64,000 nucleotides of DNA from Roseovarius salincola (GCF_026891095.1 NZ_JAPTNL010000002.1:62001-126000); one strand, 5' to 3'. Positions 37,768 to 47,951 are shown, counted from the stretch's first letter. The notes: generated from the letters alone by a model not told the origin. A program made the numbers and translations.

Positions 37768-37843
37768 TGGTGCCGGTGATAGGACTCGAACCTACGACCC
37801 CATCATTACGAATGACGTGCTCTACCAGCTGAGCTACACCGGC
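37768..37843 (-). tRNA. tRNA-Thr (anticodon CGT)
   Basis: A 76-base tRNA with encoded CCA. The acceptor stem is GCCGGTG / CACCGGC, the D-arm contains GCTCAGCTGGTAGAGC, the anticodon loop is TTCGTAA within a CGTCA/TGATG stem, and the T-arm is TAGGTTCGAGTCCTA. Anticodon CGT reads ACG threonine codons. Confidence 0.96.
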
Positions 37844-37888
37844 CCCGTGACGCGGCCCTATAGCACCGCCCCACGCGGGGGGGAAGAG

Positions 37889-39388
37889 CTATTTTTCTGA
37901 TGATTCCCTGTCGGGGCCGGTACCACTTTGTGTGACTGGCGTCGCGTCCACGATATCGTCGTCCTGGTCCTGATCTGTCTCCTCCAAGTCCGTGTCATCG
38001 CGGCGATCCTCGAGCGCGCCGACGATCAGCGGCAGCATCTCGATCCCGGTCGAAGTGGACATGGCAGTTGACGGCGGGCTGGTCCAGGATAGCGTATCGA
38101 AGGCATGACAGTTCTCGCAGGCGGGCACCCATTCGGCGTGAATATGGTGGCAGTTCTCGCATACCCATTGCGGGCCGCGCGGTGCCGAAAGGGCGCGCGC
38201 CAGCCATCCCTTGACCACGGCGTCCGACGCGCCTTCGCCACGCTCGACCGCTGCCATGATGGTCAGAACGCGTGCGTCCGGATCGTTTTCTACCATGTCG
38301 CCCAGCGCGCGCCGAGCCCCTGGGAAATCCTCGGCCGCAAGGTGAAGCTCGGCTTCCAGCAGGCGGGTCTCACGGTGATCCGGCTGCAGCTTGAGCAGTT
38401 TGCCAAAGCGCTTGAGGCGCTGCTCGGGGCTTTCATCAGGTTCGAGTTTGGCAAAGACCGCGGCAAGGTCGGGATGCGGCTGGGCCTCCCATGCCTTCTT
38501 GATGACCCGTATCGCATGGCGCTTGGCCCCCTGCTCGATATAGCCGCGCGCGGCCATGACGGCCGCCGGGATCAGATCGGGCGACTGGCGGTTCGCTTCG
38601 ATGGCAGCTTCGCGGGCAGCAATATCGTTGCCCTCGTCCAGCACGCCGCGGGCCTCGGACAGCGCCAGAACCGCATCGCGCCGCTTGTGCACATCGCGCG
38701 GCAAGGCGCCATATTTCAGCTTCGCCTTGAGGGTTTCGCGCGCGCCTTTCCAGTCTTCCTGCTGCGCCTGTAGCTGCAGCAGCGTATCCTGAACCTCCTG
38801 GTGTCTGGGCTTGAGCGAAAAGGCCGTCTGAGCCAGCCGCAGGGCGGTTTCGGTATCCCCTGCCGAGAGCTTCTGCTTCATCAGGCCGCGCACCCCGACA
38901 AACCGTGTGCGTTCGTCCTTGAGAAGCTTCTTGTAGACCTTCTCGGCGCGCTTGCCGTCGCCCGCCATCTCGGCGGCCTGTGCCGTAATCAGGTTGGTCA
39001 GCTCGGGTTTGCGCAGATATTTCTCGGCCTTGTTGGCCTTGGACATGGCCTGCTCGCCCTCGCCCGATGCCAGAGCCATCAATCCATCGGTCAGAGCGCG
39101 GTAACCTTTCTCCTGGCGGTTCCGGTCGAAATACCGCGAAATCGCCGTTTCATCGCCATTGATGAATTTCAGCAAGGCGATCAGGAAAGCAGCCAATTTC
39201 AAAAGAAGCCATATCGCGATCACCAGAAGAACAAGCGCGATCACCGCCTTGAGCGGCGTCAGGTTGAACTCCTGGCCCGCCATGACGATCCGAACACCGC
39301 CCTCCATCTCGAGCAGATGGGCTGCTCCGAAGGTCGCGCCCGCAACCAGGGCGATAAAAACAACAATCTTGATGATCGACCACAGCAT
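37889..39388 (-). CDS. hemY: HemY N-terminal domain / TPR membrane protein
   Basis: A protein of about 499 residues with two N-terminal membrane helices (about 3-25 and 46-74) followed by TPR-like helical repeats. The FINGDETAISRYFDRNRQEKGYRALTDG motif is typical of the HemY N-terminal family found next to hemD. A C-terminal segment with CxxC pairs (VCENC, PACENC) may bind zinc. Its role in heme synthesis is not established. It is the last gene of the hemD-mic60-hemY run; the C-terminal tail after residue 440 is acidic and low-complexity. Confidence 0.88.
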   Translation of the reverse strand: MLWSIIKIVVFIALVAGATFGAAHLLEMEGGVRIVMAGQEFNLTPLKAVIALVLLVIAIWLLLKLAAFLIALLKFINGDETAISRYFDRNRQEKGYRALTDGLMALASGEGEQAMSKANKAEKYLRKPELTNLITAQAAEMAGDGKRAEKVYKKLLKDERTRFVGVRGLMKQKLSAGDTETALRLAQTAFSLKPRHQEVQDTLLQLQAQQEDWKGARETLKAKLKYGALPRDVHKRRDAVLALSEARGVLDEGNDIAAREAAIEANRQSPDLIPAAVMAARGYIEQGAKRHAIRVIKKAWEAQPHPDLAAVFAKLEPDESPEQRLKRFGKLLKLQPDHRETRLLEAELHLAAEDFPGARRALGDMVENDPDARVLTIMAAVERGEGASDAVVKGWLARALSAPRGPQWVCENCHHIHAEWVPACENCHAFDTLSWTSPPSTAMSTSTGIEMLPLIVGALEDRRDDTDLEETDQDQDDDIVDATPVTQSGTGPDRESSEK

Positions 39389-39407
39389 CATGCATGCCCT
39401 TTCGGTT

Positions 39408-40712
39408 TCAATTCATATCCTGGGCGAGCGCCTCTGCAGCAGCGACGGCCGCGAGGCGGCGCTTGGCATCCTCTGACCAGCCTGCCAACTCCGCGCGCCC
39501 CTCTTCGGGCAGTGTTTCGATCTCGGCCAGCGCGTCTTTCAGGCGCCCCTCGCGCGTGGCGGCCTCGGCGCGCGACAGAACGGCGTCGGGGTCGTCGCCC
39601 TCGCGCGGTTCAAGCGAGCGCGCCCCAAGCTGCGTGCGCAGAAAGCTACCGAAACCGCTGCCATCTTCCCCGGTGACCCGGCGCGAAACGGCCAATGCCC
39701 GACGGGCCGCGTCGGGAAAGCGGTCCTGAAGGCGGGCCAGCGAGGCGACGCCGTCTTGTGCAACCTGTGTCAGCGCCTCTGGAACGTTCACACCTGAGGA
39801 TTCCAGATCGGCCAGGGCCGCATCAAACCCGGTTCCGGCATCCAGTGCGGTCTGAATCCGCGTAAGCGCTGCCCTCTGCATCGCGCCCCGGGCTGTCTGT
39901 TCGGCGTTCTCTTCCATCGTGCGAGCGTCCTCGACCATGCGGGTGATCTCGTCGCCTTGTTGCGCAACCGACTCGCGCAATGCGTTCAGCTCGGCCTCGA
40001 TATCCGAGGCAATGGCCTGAGACGCGCCCTCGCCCGAGGGGCGGTTTTCAACCTCGCCAAGACGCGTTTCCAGCTCGTCGAGCCGGGTCGTGGCATCATT
40101 CAAGCGCTGCGAAACCGTTTCTATCGCCGCCGCCTGACCCGCCTGGGTTTCTTCCAGTCCGCCAAGGTCGGGGCCATCGCCCAGCGCATCCAGACGCCCC
40201 TGCAGATCTTCGATCTGCGCTGATTGCGTATCGAGCTGCTGGCTCAGCGCCTGATCCGCCCCGTCATCCGTGACTGCCGCGAATGGCCATCCGCCGGACA
40301 TGTATTGCGCAGCACCAAAGCCGATCGCGGCTGCGGCGACACCGCCAAGAAGCGTCGGGACGAATCCACCCTTGTGCACGATGACCTGTTCCACCGGTAC
40401 AGGTTGCGATGCCTCCGGCATGGCCTGTGCCGGGTCGGTGTCGCGATCATCGTCAGGATTGCCCGGTTGGCTGGCATCTGCGACGAAATCAGTCGCGCCT
40501 GCCTCAGACGTGTCGGCCTCGCCGTCGGTTTCGGCGGGGCTTTGCTTCTCGCTATCTGTCGGCTGATCGCGGTCGTCATCGGAGTCGGCTGTAGAATCTG
40601 ACCGGGTCGTCTCTGCGGACTCAGCAATCTTCGGATCGGTCGTTGGATCGGTAACATCTTCCGACTTGTCTTCGGATTCCGACTTGTCTTCGGAGCTCTT
40701 CCTGTCAGCCAC
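39408..40712 (-). CDS. alphaproteobacterial Mic60/mitofilin-like protein (COG4223)
   Basis: A 434-residue membrane protein: a very acidic, Asp/Ser/Glu-rich N-terminal region (about 1-108), a single transmembrane helix (about 117-137), a long coiled coil (about 150-300) and a conserved C-terminal mitofilin domain. The layout and the location between hemD and hemY are those of alphaproteobacterial Mic60, which shapes intracytoplasmic membranes and is the relative of mitochondrial MICOS Mic60. The GTG at 40712 is preferred, with AAAGGG nine bases upstream; TTG at 40718 is possible. Confidence 0.82.
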   Translation of the reverse strand: MADRKSSEDKSESEDKSEDVTDPTTDPKIAESAETTRSDSTADSDDDRDQPTDSEKQSPAETDGEADTSEAGATDFVADASQPGNPDDDRDTDPAQAMPEASQPVPVEQVIVHKGGFVPTLLGGVAAAAIGFGAAQYMSGGWPFAAVTDDGADQALSQQLDTQSAQIEDLQGRLDALGDGPDLGGLEETQAGQAAAIETVSQRLNDATTRLDELETRLGEVENRPSGEGASQAIASDIEAELNALRESVAQQGDEITRMVEDARTMEENAEQTARGAMQRAALTRIQTALDAGTGFDAALADLESSGVNVPEALTQVAQDGVASLARLQDRFPDAARRALAVSRRVTGEDGSGFGSFLRTQLGARSLEPREGDDPDAVLSRAEAATREGRLKDALAEIETLPEEGRAELAGWSEDAKRRLAAVAAAEALAQDMN

Positions 40713-40760
40713 TCTCAACCACCCTTTCGAATCCTGCCATACGGCGCATACTTCACGACC

Positions 40761-41492
40761 TTACTTTGCCGTGTTTCCACCCTCAAGCCGCTTGGTCTTG
40801 TCCAGTAGCTTCTTTATTGCGTCCAGCATCGCATCCGCTGAGGGCGCGTGCGCGATCTCGATTGCGGCGACCCGGTCATCCGGCACCGCGGCGGCGGCGT
40901 TCCTGCTGATCGCAGCAACCAGAAGCGGCGCGGCGCCACATGCCTGGCCAAAGAACAGGCGGGCGCTGCGCGGCGAGAAGAGCGGCACCAAAACCGGCTC
41001 GGCCCCCGCCAGAATGGTGCGAGCCACTTGCGTTAGGGGCTCGGGTAATTGCCGGTAGATCACGGCTTCATCAGTCTCTAATCCCGCCGAACTCAGCAAA
41101 GTCGCGATATCGCTGGCGGCATGTGTCCCGCGCAGATGAAGGCAAGGTGCGGTGACGCCTGCCGACAGAAGCTGCGCGATCAGATCCCTTGCGTCGCCGC
41201 CGCACGCGGTCACATTCATCCCGGCCTCGCGGGCAGCCTGCGCGGTGGCCTCGCCCACCCCGAAGGCGGGCAGATCGCAGCGCCCACCCTTGGCCACATA
41301 TGCTTCTACACCGTGTCGGGAGGTGAAAATCAGCGTGCGATATCCCGCCATCTGAGGCAGCGCGCCGCAATGCTCGATCCGCATGAGCGGAGACAAAACC
41401 ACAGTCACGTCACCATCCAGCTGCGCCTCAAGCCGTTCGGCGAATTCCGCGCCAACGCGACCGGGCCGGGTGATCAGGATCGTCGGCGCCAT
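40761..41492 (-). CDS. hemD: uroporphyrinogen-III synthase HemD
   Basis: A 243-residue HemD with the typical low conservation. It begins PTILITRPGR, followed by a two-lobed alternation of beta-alpha units and LIFTSRHGVEAY near residue 65; the second lobe carries CLHLRGTHAASD. It cyclises hydroxymethylbilane to uroporphyrinogen III in the cytoplasm. The start at 41492 is chosen because the family domain begins there. It is first in the mic60-hemY run and divergent from tsaD; hemC is not adjacent in this window. Confidence 0.88.
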   Translation of the reverse strand: MAPTILITRPGRVGAEFAERLEAQLDGDVTVVLSPLMRIEHCGALPQMAGYRTLIFTSRHGVEAYVAKGGRCDLPAFGVGEATAQAAREAGMNVTACGGDARDLIAQLLSAGVTAPCLHLRGTHAASDIATLLSSAGLETDEAVIYRQLPEPLTQVARTILAGAEPVLVPLFSPRSARLFFGQACGAAPLLVAAISRNAAAAVPDDRVAAIEIAHAPSADAMLDAIKKLLDKTKRLEGGNTAK

Positions 41493-41563
41493 GAGCTGTC
41501 CACAGTTGTTTGCATATTCATCCGGTGATACCTGCCAGTGGAGCAACACGCAACGGGCGGCCC

Positions 41564-42658
41564 ATGCGCACCAGCCTTACCATCCTCGGCCTTGAAAGCA
41601 GCTGCGACGATACGGCAGCCGCCGTTCTGCGCCTTGACGGAGAGACACCCACGATCTTGTCTTCAATCGTTCATGGGCAGAACGATCTGCATGCCGCCTA
41701 TGGCGGGATCGTCCCCGAGATCGCCGCCCGCGCTCATGCGGAAAAGCTTGATATCTGCGTCAAAGCGGCTCTGACGAAGGCGGAAACCACCCTTTCACAG
41801 ATCGACGCGGTCGCTGTCACGGCAGGGCCTGGGCTGATCGGCGGCGTGCTTTCGGGAGTCATGTGCGCCAAGGGCATCGCCGCGGGCGCCAGTTTGCCGC
41901 TGATCGGTGTGAACCACCTTGCCGGCCATGCATTGACACCGCGGCTCACGGACGGGATCGCCTATCCCTATCTCATGCTGCTGGTCTCGGGCGGGCATTG
42001 CCAGTTTCTGATCGTGCGCGGCTGCGGGGATTTCAGCCGTCTTGGCGGCACGATCGACGATGCGCCCGGCGAGGCCTTCGACAAGACCGCGCGCCTTTTG
42101 GGGTTGGCGCAACCCGGCGGTCCCTCGGTCGAGCGCGAGGCGTTGCAGGGCGACCCCGAGCGATTCCGCTTTCCAAGGCCGTTGCTGGACAGACCCGGTT
42201 GCGACATGTCCTTTTCCGGGCTCAAGACGGCCCTGTTGCGGGCGCGCGATGTGCTCATGGACGCGCAAGGTGGCCTGACGCGTCAGGACCGTGCCGATCT
42301 CTGCGCCGGGTTTCAGGCTGCTGTGGCCGATGTTCTGGCCGAGAAAACCCGCCGTGCCCTTGCGATATATCTCGGCGAAGCACCTGCCACGTCCGCCTTT
42401 GCCGTGGCAGGGGGGGTTGCGGCGAATGGCGCTATTCGCGCGGCGCTGGAGGCAGCCGCCGACGCGGCGCAGACCGCATTCGTCGCACCGCCGCTGGCCC
42501 TGTGCACCGACAACGCGGCGATGATCGCCTATGCAGGCGCCGAGCTTTTGCGCGCGGGACATCGCGATGACATGACACTCGCCGCCCGCCCGCGCTGGCC
42601 GCTCGACCGGTCCGGTCCGGCGCTTCTGGGCAGCGGAAAGAAAGGGGCAAAGGCATGA
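41564..42658 (+). CDS. tsaD: tRNA N6-adenosine threonylcarbamoyltransferase TsaD
   Basis: A 364-residue TsaD of the Kae1/Qri7 family, which transfers the threonylcarbamoyl group to A37 of ANN-reading tRNAs. [11 protein letters not shown] begins the ASKHA fold; the metal-binding NHLAGHA holds His118 and His122; LVSGGHCQF and [10 protein letters not shown] complete the nucleotide site. The ATG at 41564 is used. The stop overlaps the gpsA start by four bases, which begins a tightly packed run tsaD-gpsA-yciI-EVE. Confidence 0.96.
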   Translation: MRTSLTILGLESSCDDTAAAVLRLDGETPTILSSIVHGQNDLHAAYGGIVPEIAARAHAEKLDICVKAALTKAETTLSQIDAVAVTAGPGLIGGVLSGVMCAKGIAAGASLPLIGVNHLAGHALTPRLTDGIAYPYLMLLVSGGHCQFLIVRGCGDFSRLGGTIDDAPGEAFDKTARLLGLAQPGGPSVEREALQGDPERFRFPRPLLDRPGCDMSFSGLKTALLRARDVLMDAQGGLTRQDRADLCAGFQAAVADVLAEKTRRALAIYLGEAPATSAFAVAGGVAANGAIRAALEAAADAAQTAFVAPPLALCTDNAAMIAYAGAELLRAGHRDDMTLAARPRWPLDRSGPALLGSGKKGAKA

Positions 42659-43614
42659 TCACGATACTGGGCGCAGGCGCATTTGGCACCGCCCTGGCCA
42701 TATCCCTGTCGCGCAACGGTCCCGTCAAACTTTGGGCACGCGATCCCAAGCATGTCGACGAGATGCGCGCGGCCCGACAGAACGCACGCCGTCTGCCGGG
42801 TGTCGATCTGCCTGATAATATCAAGATTTCGGCTGAATTAGAGACTGTATCTCAAGGACAGGTCGTTCTTTTGTCCGTGCCCATGCAGCGCCTTCGCGGC
42901 GCGCTCGAAACGCATGGGGCTGCCCTGTCGCAAGGGCATCTTGTGGCCTGTTGCAAGGGGATGGAGCTGACGACCGGTCTGGGACCGACCCGGATCATTG
43001 CCGAAATGCTGCCCGACACGACATCGGCGATCCTGACCGGCCCGTCCTTTGCCGCCGATATCGCGCGCGGGTTGCCCACTGCGCTGACGCTGGCATGTGC
43101 CCATGACAGCGCAGGAGAGGCGCTTCAGAGCGCGCTCAGCACGGCCAATCTGCGCCTCTATCGCACCACGGACACCAGCGGCGCGGAGCTGGGTGGCGCG
43201 CTCAAGAACGTCATGGCGATCGGCAGCGGTGTGGTCATGGGTGCCGGGCTTGGCGAAAGCGCCCGCGCGGCGCTGATGACGCGCGGCTTCGCCGAAATGT
43301 CACGAATGGCGGCCGCTGTCGGAGCCCGGCCCGAGACGTTGTCGGGCCTTTCGGGCTTTGGTGATCTTGTGCTCACCTGCACGTCGGAGCAGTCCAGAAA
43401 CACGCGTTTTGGCCTGAGTTTGGGTCGAAATGAAAGTTTCGATCCCTCCGTTACCGTGGAAGGAGCCGCCACAGCGCGCGCTGTTACGCACCGGGCTGCG
43501 GAACTCGGAATCGACATGCCCGTTACCCGCGCGATTACCGCCCTGATCAATGGTGAATTGCAGGTTGATCAGGCTATGGATATGCTTTTGTCACGCCCAT
43601 TGAAGGAAGAATGA
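42655..43614 (+). CDS. gpsA: glycerol-3-phosphate dehydrogenase [NAD(P)+] GpsA
   Basis: A 319-residue GpsA, which makes sn-glycerol 3-phosphate for phospholipid synthesis. The Rossmann motif [10 protein letters not shown] is at the N-terminus; the conserved [32 protein letters not shown] (with the catalytic Lys) and [16 protein letters not shown] are present. The start overlaps the tsaD stop and the end overlaps the YciI gene, both by ATGA. Confidence 0.97.
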   Translation: MITILGAGAFGTALAISLSRNGPVKLWARDPKHVDEMRAARQNARRLPGVDLPDNIKISAELETVSQGQVVLLSVPMQRLRGALETHGAALSQGHLVACCKGMELTTGLGPTRIIAEMLPDTTSAILTGPSFAADIARGLPTALTLACAHDSAGEALQSALSTANLRLYRTTDTSGAELGGALKNVMAIGSGVVMGAGLGESARAALMTRGFAEMSRMAAAVGARPETLSGLSGFGDLVLTCTSEQSRNTRFGLSLGRNESFDPSVTVEGAATARAVTHRAAELGIDMPVTRAITALINGELQVDQAMDMLLSRPLKEE

Positions 43615-43883
43615 TGCTGATTGCCCTGATTGCCCGAGACAAGCCCGGCGCCCTGCAAACCCGTCTGGACAACCGCGAGGCGCATCTGGCCTATATCAAG
43701 GCGACCGGGACCGTCGCGCAGGCCGGTCCGCTGCTGGATGATGCCGGGGCCATGGCTGGATCGCTTGTGATCCTCGATGTCGTGGACATGGCACAGGCGC
43801 AGGACTGGGCCGCGAATGACCCCTACGCCAAGGCCGGATTGTTCGACTCTGTCGAACTGATCGAATGGAAGAAGGTAATTTGA
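43611..43883 (+). CDS. YciI family protein
   Basis: A 90-residue ferredoxin-like protein of the YciI family: [30 protein letters not shown] contains the conserved His/Asp region, and [21 protein letters not shown] is the family C-terminus. The precise activity is unknown. It is coupled to gpsA by a four-base overlap and lies three bases before the EVE gene. Confidence 0.9.
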   Translation: MMLIALIARDKPGALQTRLDNREAHLAYIKATGTVAQAGPLLDDAGAMAGSLVILDVVDMAQAQDWAANDPYAKAGLFDSVELIEWKKVI

Positions 43884-43886
43884 GCG

Positions 43887-44306
43887 ATGCGTTACTGGCT
43901 GTTCAAATCCGAACCCTCCACCTGGAGCTGGGACGATCAGGTCGCAAAGGGTGACGCTGGGGAGGAGTGGGACGGCGTGCGCAATTACCAGGCCCGCAAT
44001 TTCATGCGCGAGATGGAAATTGGTGATCGCGGGTTCTTTTACCACAGCCAGAAGGAAAAGGCCGTGGTCGGTATCGTCGAAGTCATCGCCAAGGCCCACC
44101 CCGACAGCACCACCGATGATGACCGTTGGGAATGCGTCGACATCAAGGCGATCGCACCCGCCAGAACTCCGGTCACGCTGCAGATGATCAAGGCCGACCC
44201 GCGGCTTTCCGATATGGTATTGGTGAATAACTCTCGCCTGTCGGTTCAGCCGGTCAGCGAAAGGGAATGGCGCCTCGTCTGCGAGATGGCGGGAATAGAT
44301 GGCTGA
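43887..44306 (+). CDS. EVE domain protein
   Basis: A 139-residue EVE/PUA-like domain protein of the thymocyte nuclear protein 1 type: YWLFKSEPSTWSWDDQ, WDGVRNYQARNFMREM and GFFYHSQKEKAVVGIVEV match the family that reads modified bases. The last four base pairs around the stop codon form an ATGGCT-G-AGCCAT palindrome. It ends the tsaD-gpsA-yciI run; the biological role is unknown. Confidence 0.92.
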   Translation: MRYWLFKSEPSTWSWDDQVAKGDAGEEWDGVRNYQARNFMREMEIGDRGFFYHSQKEKAVVGIVEVIAKAHPDSTTDDDRWECVDIKAIAPARTPVTLQMIKADPRLSDMVLVNNSRLSVQPVSEREWRLVCEMAGIDG

Positions 44307-44483
44307 GCCATCATGAAAACGGAGGATGCCAGCCGTTTGCCGACACCCTCCGTCACCCCACGTGCTCCCTTGGCACCACACGTGTATCTGGAAAAAGGTC
44401 TCGGCCTACTGGCCTGTTGTCGTGACACTAGCGAAACGCGCGCCCGGTGCCAAACCCGGAATGCCTAGAATACCCTTCAAATG

Positions 44484-44511
44484 AGAAACGCCCGCCAGAG
44501 AAGGCGGGCGT
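44484..44511 (-). terminator. Rho-independent terminator after the DUF2853 gene
   Basis: The stem ACGCCCGCC / GGCGGGCGT (44488-44496 and 44503-44511) with a six-base loop lies 23 bases after the DUF2853 stop; TTTCTCATTT follows on the minus strand. Confidence 0.8.
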
Positions 44512-44533
44512 CGATCCGTCACTTGCCGGTGGT

Positions 44534-44875
44534 TCAGCTGTAAACAGATTCTTTCCCGAAATGCTTGGTCAGCATGTAATACACCACGGCGCGATACTTG
44601 TTCCGTTCGGAGCGACCATAGGTGTCCATGACCTGATTGATCGCATCCATCAGTTGCGGACCATCCGCCAGCCCCAGTTTCTTGATCAGGAAGTTTTCCT
44701 TGACGGTTTCCAGTTCGCTTTGCTGGGTCGCGGCCACAGTCGAAGCATCTGCATTGTAGATCGCGGGGCCGCATCCGATGGTCACCTTCCTCAGAAGGTT
44801 CATATCCGGCTCCATGCCACACTTGTTGCGCAAATCGTCGGCATATTGCGCAATCAGATCGTCACGCTTTCCCAT
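44534..44875 (-). CDS. DUF2853 family protein
   Basis: A 113-residue, helical, cytoplasmic protein of the DUF2853 family: MGKRDDLIAQYADDLRNKCG at the N-terminus, KKLGLADGPQLMDAINQVMDTYG in the middle and KYRAVVYYMLTKHFGKE near the C-terminus. The function is unknown. The ATG at 44875 has GGGAGAG upstream; the frame remains open further 5' in non-coding sequence. It is a single-gene unit with its own terminator. Confidence 0.88.
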   Translation of the reverse strand: MGKRDDLIAQYADDLRNKCGMEPDMNLLRKVTIGCGPAIYNADASTVAATQQSELETVKENFLIKKLGLADGPQLMDAINQVMDTYGRSERNKYRAVVYYMLTKHFGKESVYS

Positions 44876-45012
44876 ACTGTCTCTCCCACCAGTCCGGCCC
44901 GTTTGCCGGATATCCGTTTTAATACCAAAGCCCCGTTTAGGCGCCGTTTTCAATGGTAGCGGCTGTTTCACAGCCCACAAAGGGAAAACTTTGCCCGCGC
45001 TCCCCTGCCGCA

Positions 45013-45050
45013 GGCGCAAAGAAAAGGCCCCGGCGTTGCTGCCGGGGCCT
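45013..45050 (-). terminator. Rho-independent terminator of ahcY
   Basis: A ten-base stem AGGCCCCGGC / GCCGGGGCCT (45025-45034 and 45041-45050) with a six-base loop is followed on the minus strand by TTTTCTTTG. Confidence 0.9.
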
Positions 45051-45084
45051 GTTGAAACATCTGTCGTGCGCCGTGACCGGTCGC

Positions 45085-46479
45085 TTAATACCTGTAATGC
45101 TCGGGCTTGAACGGGCCATCGGGTTTCACGCCGATATAGTCGGCCTGATCGGCGCTCAGTTCCGTCAGCTTGACGCCGATGCGCTCCAGGTGCAGGCGGG
45201 CGACCTTTTCATCAAGATGCTTGGGCAGGATGTAGACTTCGTTCTCGTATTGATCGCCCCGCTGCCACAGCTCGATCTGCGCCAGGACCTGGTTGGTGAA
45301 GGAGGCCGACATCACGAAACTCGGGTGCCCCGTGGCGTTGCCGAGGTTCAGCAGACGGCCTTCGGACAGCAGGATCATGCGGTTGCCCGAGGGCATCTCG
45401 ATCATGTCCACCTGCTCCTTGATGTTGGTCCATTTGTGGTTCTTGAGATGCGCAACCTGGATCTCGTTGTCGAAATGGCCGATATTGCCAACGATCGCCA
45501 TGTCCTTCATCTCGCGCATATGCTCGATGCGGATGACATCCTTGTTGCCGGTGGTGGTGATGAAAATGTCCGCGCTGGCGACTTCGTCCTCAAGCCGGGT
45601 CACCTCGAACCCGTCCATCGCGGCCTGAAGCGCACAGATCGGGTCGACTTCTGTCACCTTGACGCGCGCGCCCGCACCGCGCAGCGATGCCGCGCTGCCC
45701 TTGCCCACGTCGCCATAGCCGCAAACCACGGCGACCTTGCCTGCCATCATCGTGTCGGTGGCGCGGCGAATGCCATCGACCAGCGATTCCTTGCAGCCGT
45801 ATTTATTGTCGAATTTCGACTTGGTCACGCTGTCGTTCACATTGATCGCCGGGAAAGGCAGATGGCCTTTTTCCATCATCTTGTAGAGACGATGCACGCC
45901 GGTCGTGGTTTCCTCGGACACGCCCTGGATCATGTGGCGCTGACGCACGAACCAGCCGGGGCTTTCGGCCATGCGCTTGCGGATCTGCGCGAAAAGCGCC
46001 TCTTCCTCTTCGCTGGTCGGGGTGGCGATCAGGTCTTCCTCGCCCTCTTCGACGCGCGCACCGATCAGAACATAGAGCGTGGCATCACCGCCATCGTCGA
46101 GGATCATGTTCGCGCCGCCTTCCTCGAACATGAAGATGCGATCGCAGTAATCCCAGTATTCCTCCAGCGTCTCGCCCTTGATGGCGAAAACCGGGGTGCC
46201 GCCCGCAGCGATCGCGGCCGCGGCATGATCCTGCGTCGAGAAGATGTTGCAGCTCGCCCAGCGGACCTGCGCGCCCAGCGCGGTGAGCGTCTCGATCAGC
46301 ACGGCGGTCTGGATCGTCATGTGCAGGGAACCGGCGATGCGCGCGCCCTTGAGCGGCTGGCTCTGGCCGTACTCCTCGCGCAGGGCCATCAGGCCGGGCA
46401 TCTCGGTCTCGGCGATATCCAGTTCCTTGCGCCCGTACTCGGCCAGGTTGATATCCTTGATGATATAGTCCTTCGCCAT
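45085..46479 (-). CDS. ahcY: adenosylhomocysteinase AhcY
   Basis: A 464-residue S-adenosylhomocysteine hydrolase of the SAM cycle. It begins [19 protein letters not shown], has the substrate-binding [15 protein letters not shown] and [14 protein letters not shown], the NAD-binding [18 protein letters not shown], and the C-terminal [12 protein letters not shown] that completes the partner subunit active site. The start at 46479 has AAGGAG upstream. A TTGCCT-17-TATCTG pair (plus positions 46515-46543) is a weak promoter candidate. No SAH riboswitch pattern was recognised. Confidence 0.97.
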   Translation of the reverse strand: MAKDYIIKDINLAEYGRKELDIAETEMPGLMALREEYGQSQPLKGARIAGSLHMTIQTAVLIETLTALGAQVRWASCNIFSTQDHAAAAIAAGGTPVFAIKGETLEEYWDYCDRIFMFEEGGANMILDDGGDATLYVLIGARVEEGEEDLIATPTSEEEEALFAQIRKRMAESPGWFVRQRHMIQGVSEETTTGVHRLYKMMEKGHLPFPAINVNDSVTKSKFDNKYGCKESLVDGIRRATDTMMAGKVAVVCGYGDVGKGSAASLRGAGARVKVTEVDPICALQAAMDGFEVTRLEDEVASADIFITTTGNKDVIRIEHMREMKDMAIVGNIGHFDNEIQVAHLKNHKWTNIKEQVDMIEMPSGNRMILLSEGRLLNLGNATGHPSFVMSASFTNQVLAQIELWQRGDQYENEVYILPKHLDEKVARLHLERIGVKLTELSADQADYIGVKPDGPFKPEHYRY

Positions 46480-46586
46480 CGGCGTGGCTCCTTGCAAATC
46501 TACACTTCGAGGTGCAGATAGCACCGGCGCCTGATTTAGGCAACGCCACCACCGAATTCACTGCCCCCAAGGACGATCCGACGACC

Positions 46587-47180
46587 ATGAAACAACCTCG
46601 CGCATGGCAAAAGATGCTTTCAGGCCGTCGTCTCGATCTGCTTGACCCGACGCCTGTGGATATCGAGATCGAGGACATCGCCCATGGGCTTGCCTTTGTC
46701 GCGCGCTGGAACGGGCAGACATCGGGTGACTACGCCTATTCCGTGGCGGAACACTCTCTGCTTGTGGAATGCCTTTTTTCCCGCCTCAGCCCATCTGCGC
46801 CTGCCAAGTGGAAACTGGCCGCGCTGCTGCATGACGCGCCGGAATACGTGATCGGCGACATGATATCGCCGGTGAAATCGGCGGTCGGGCCGGGTTATGA
46901 AGAATTGGACAAGCGTCTTTCGGCGGCCATCCATCTGCGCTTCGGCCTGCCTGCGGCGATCCCGGCACAGGTCAAGAAACAGATCAAGAAGGCCGACCGG
47001 ATCAGCGCCTGGATGGAAGCGGTACGGATCGCGGGCTTTACCGAAGCCGAAGCCGACCGCTTTTTCGGCAAACCCGACCTGTCGATGATCAAAGGACTCG
47101 AGATCATTTTGCGCCCGCCCATGGAAGCGCGCGCGGACTATACCGCCCGCCACCACGCGCTGCTGGCCGACATGGGCTGA
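46587..47180 (+). CDS. HD domain hydrolase (YfbR-like)
   Basis: A 197-residue HD-superfamily metal-dependent phosphohydrolase. The core motif LLHDAPEYVIGD holds the HD pair; an upstream His in YSVAEHSLLVE and the ISPVKSA segment are typical of YfbR-like 5'-nucleotidases and related proteins. The substrate is not predictable. It starts at 46587, in the interval upstream of ahcY and divergent from it, and it is convergent with the metallophosphatase gene. Confidence 0.85.
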   Translation: MKQPRAWQKMLSGRRLDLLDPTPVDIEIEDIAHGLAFVARWNGQTSGDYAYSVAEHSLLVECLFSRLSPSAPAKWKLAALLHDAPEYVIGDMISPVKSAVGPGYEELDKRLSAAIHLRFGLPAAIPAQVKKQIKKADRISAWMEAVRIAGFTEAEADRFFGKPDLSMIKGLEIILRPPMEARADYTARHHALLADMG

Positions 47181-47204
47181 GACGGGGCGACGGGCTCCAT
47201 CCGA

Positions 47205-47951
47205 TCAGGTCGAGACGAAGCGCACGAATCCGGGTTCGATGATCGCGGCGGTCAGATGGCCGGTGTGAACCGCCCCGGTATCGATTCCGATCCTGCCATC
47301 CTTCATCTCGGGTTTGTCCCTGATGAAATGGCCGTGCACCATCCACAGCCCGTCCTGCCTGGGGGTGCTGAAGAACTTGGGGTGCCCCCATAACAGCCCG
47401 TGCCCGCGATGGGCTTCGATCGGACGTGTCGGATCGCCGCCTGCATGGCTGGTCACGACATTGCCGCTTTGCCAGATCAGCGGGCGCTGGTCGATCCATT
47501 CGAGCAGAGCAAGACCGGCGCATTCACGCAGACGGTCGCGGGTGTCGGCGGGCGCGCCGCTGTCGGGATCGAGGCCGAAGCTGCGCAAAGTCGTGCTGCC
47601 GCCATTCCGGGTCCAGAGTGGCCATTTGGCCCCTGGCATGTCCAGAAATTCCAGCATCATGGTCTCGTGGTTACCCATCAGGCAGACCACATCGCGCGGG
47701 TCCTCCTGTTCAAGTGCCATCAGCTTTCTCAGAACTCCGGCACTGTCGGGTCCACGGTCGATGTAATCGCCAAGAAAGACCAGTGGCAGCTTGGGCGCCT
47801 CGGTCTCGAGCTTGGCAAGCAGGGCCTCCAGAAGATCCAGCCGCCCGTGAATGTCGCCAATGGCAACAAATGGCCGATCAGGCGCGACCGGTGCGACAAA
47901 ACGAGGTTTGCGCGGGTCAAAGCGGTTGATGAAAGCACGAAAACGGGCCAT
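47205..47951 (-). CDS. metallophosphoesterase (PrpE/serine-threonine-phosphatase-like)
   Basis: A 248-residue calcineurin-like phosphoesterase. All core metal motifs are present: FVAIGDIHGRLDLL, LGDYIDRGPDS, LMGNHETM, TSHAGG and VHGHF. The pattern is that of PphA/ApaH-type bacterial protein or nucleotide phosphatases; the substrate is unknown. The ATG at 47951 is used; a longer frame from 48050 lacks a better start signal. It is divergent from the type I secretion operon. Confidence 0.88.
   Translation of the reverse strand: MARFRAFINRFDPRKPRFVAPVAPDRPFVAIGDIHGRLDLLEALLAKLETEAPKLPLVFLGDYIDRGPDSAGVLRKLMALEQEDPRDVVCLMGNHETMMLEFLDMPGAKWPLWTRNGGSTTLRSFGLDPDSGAPADTRDRLRECAGLALLEWIDQRPLIWQSGNVVTSHAGGDPTRPIEAHRGHGLLWGHPKFFSTPRQDGLWMVHGHFIRDKPEMKDGRIGIDTGAVHTGHLTAAIIEPGFVRFVST

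Noticed and set aside
46480..46586. SAH riboswitch upstream of ahcY
   Set aside because: The leader is short and I could not fit the conserved core or pseudoknot; only a small hairpin overlapping the promoter candidate is present.
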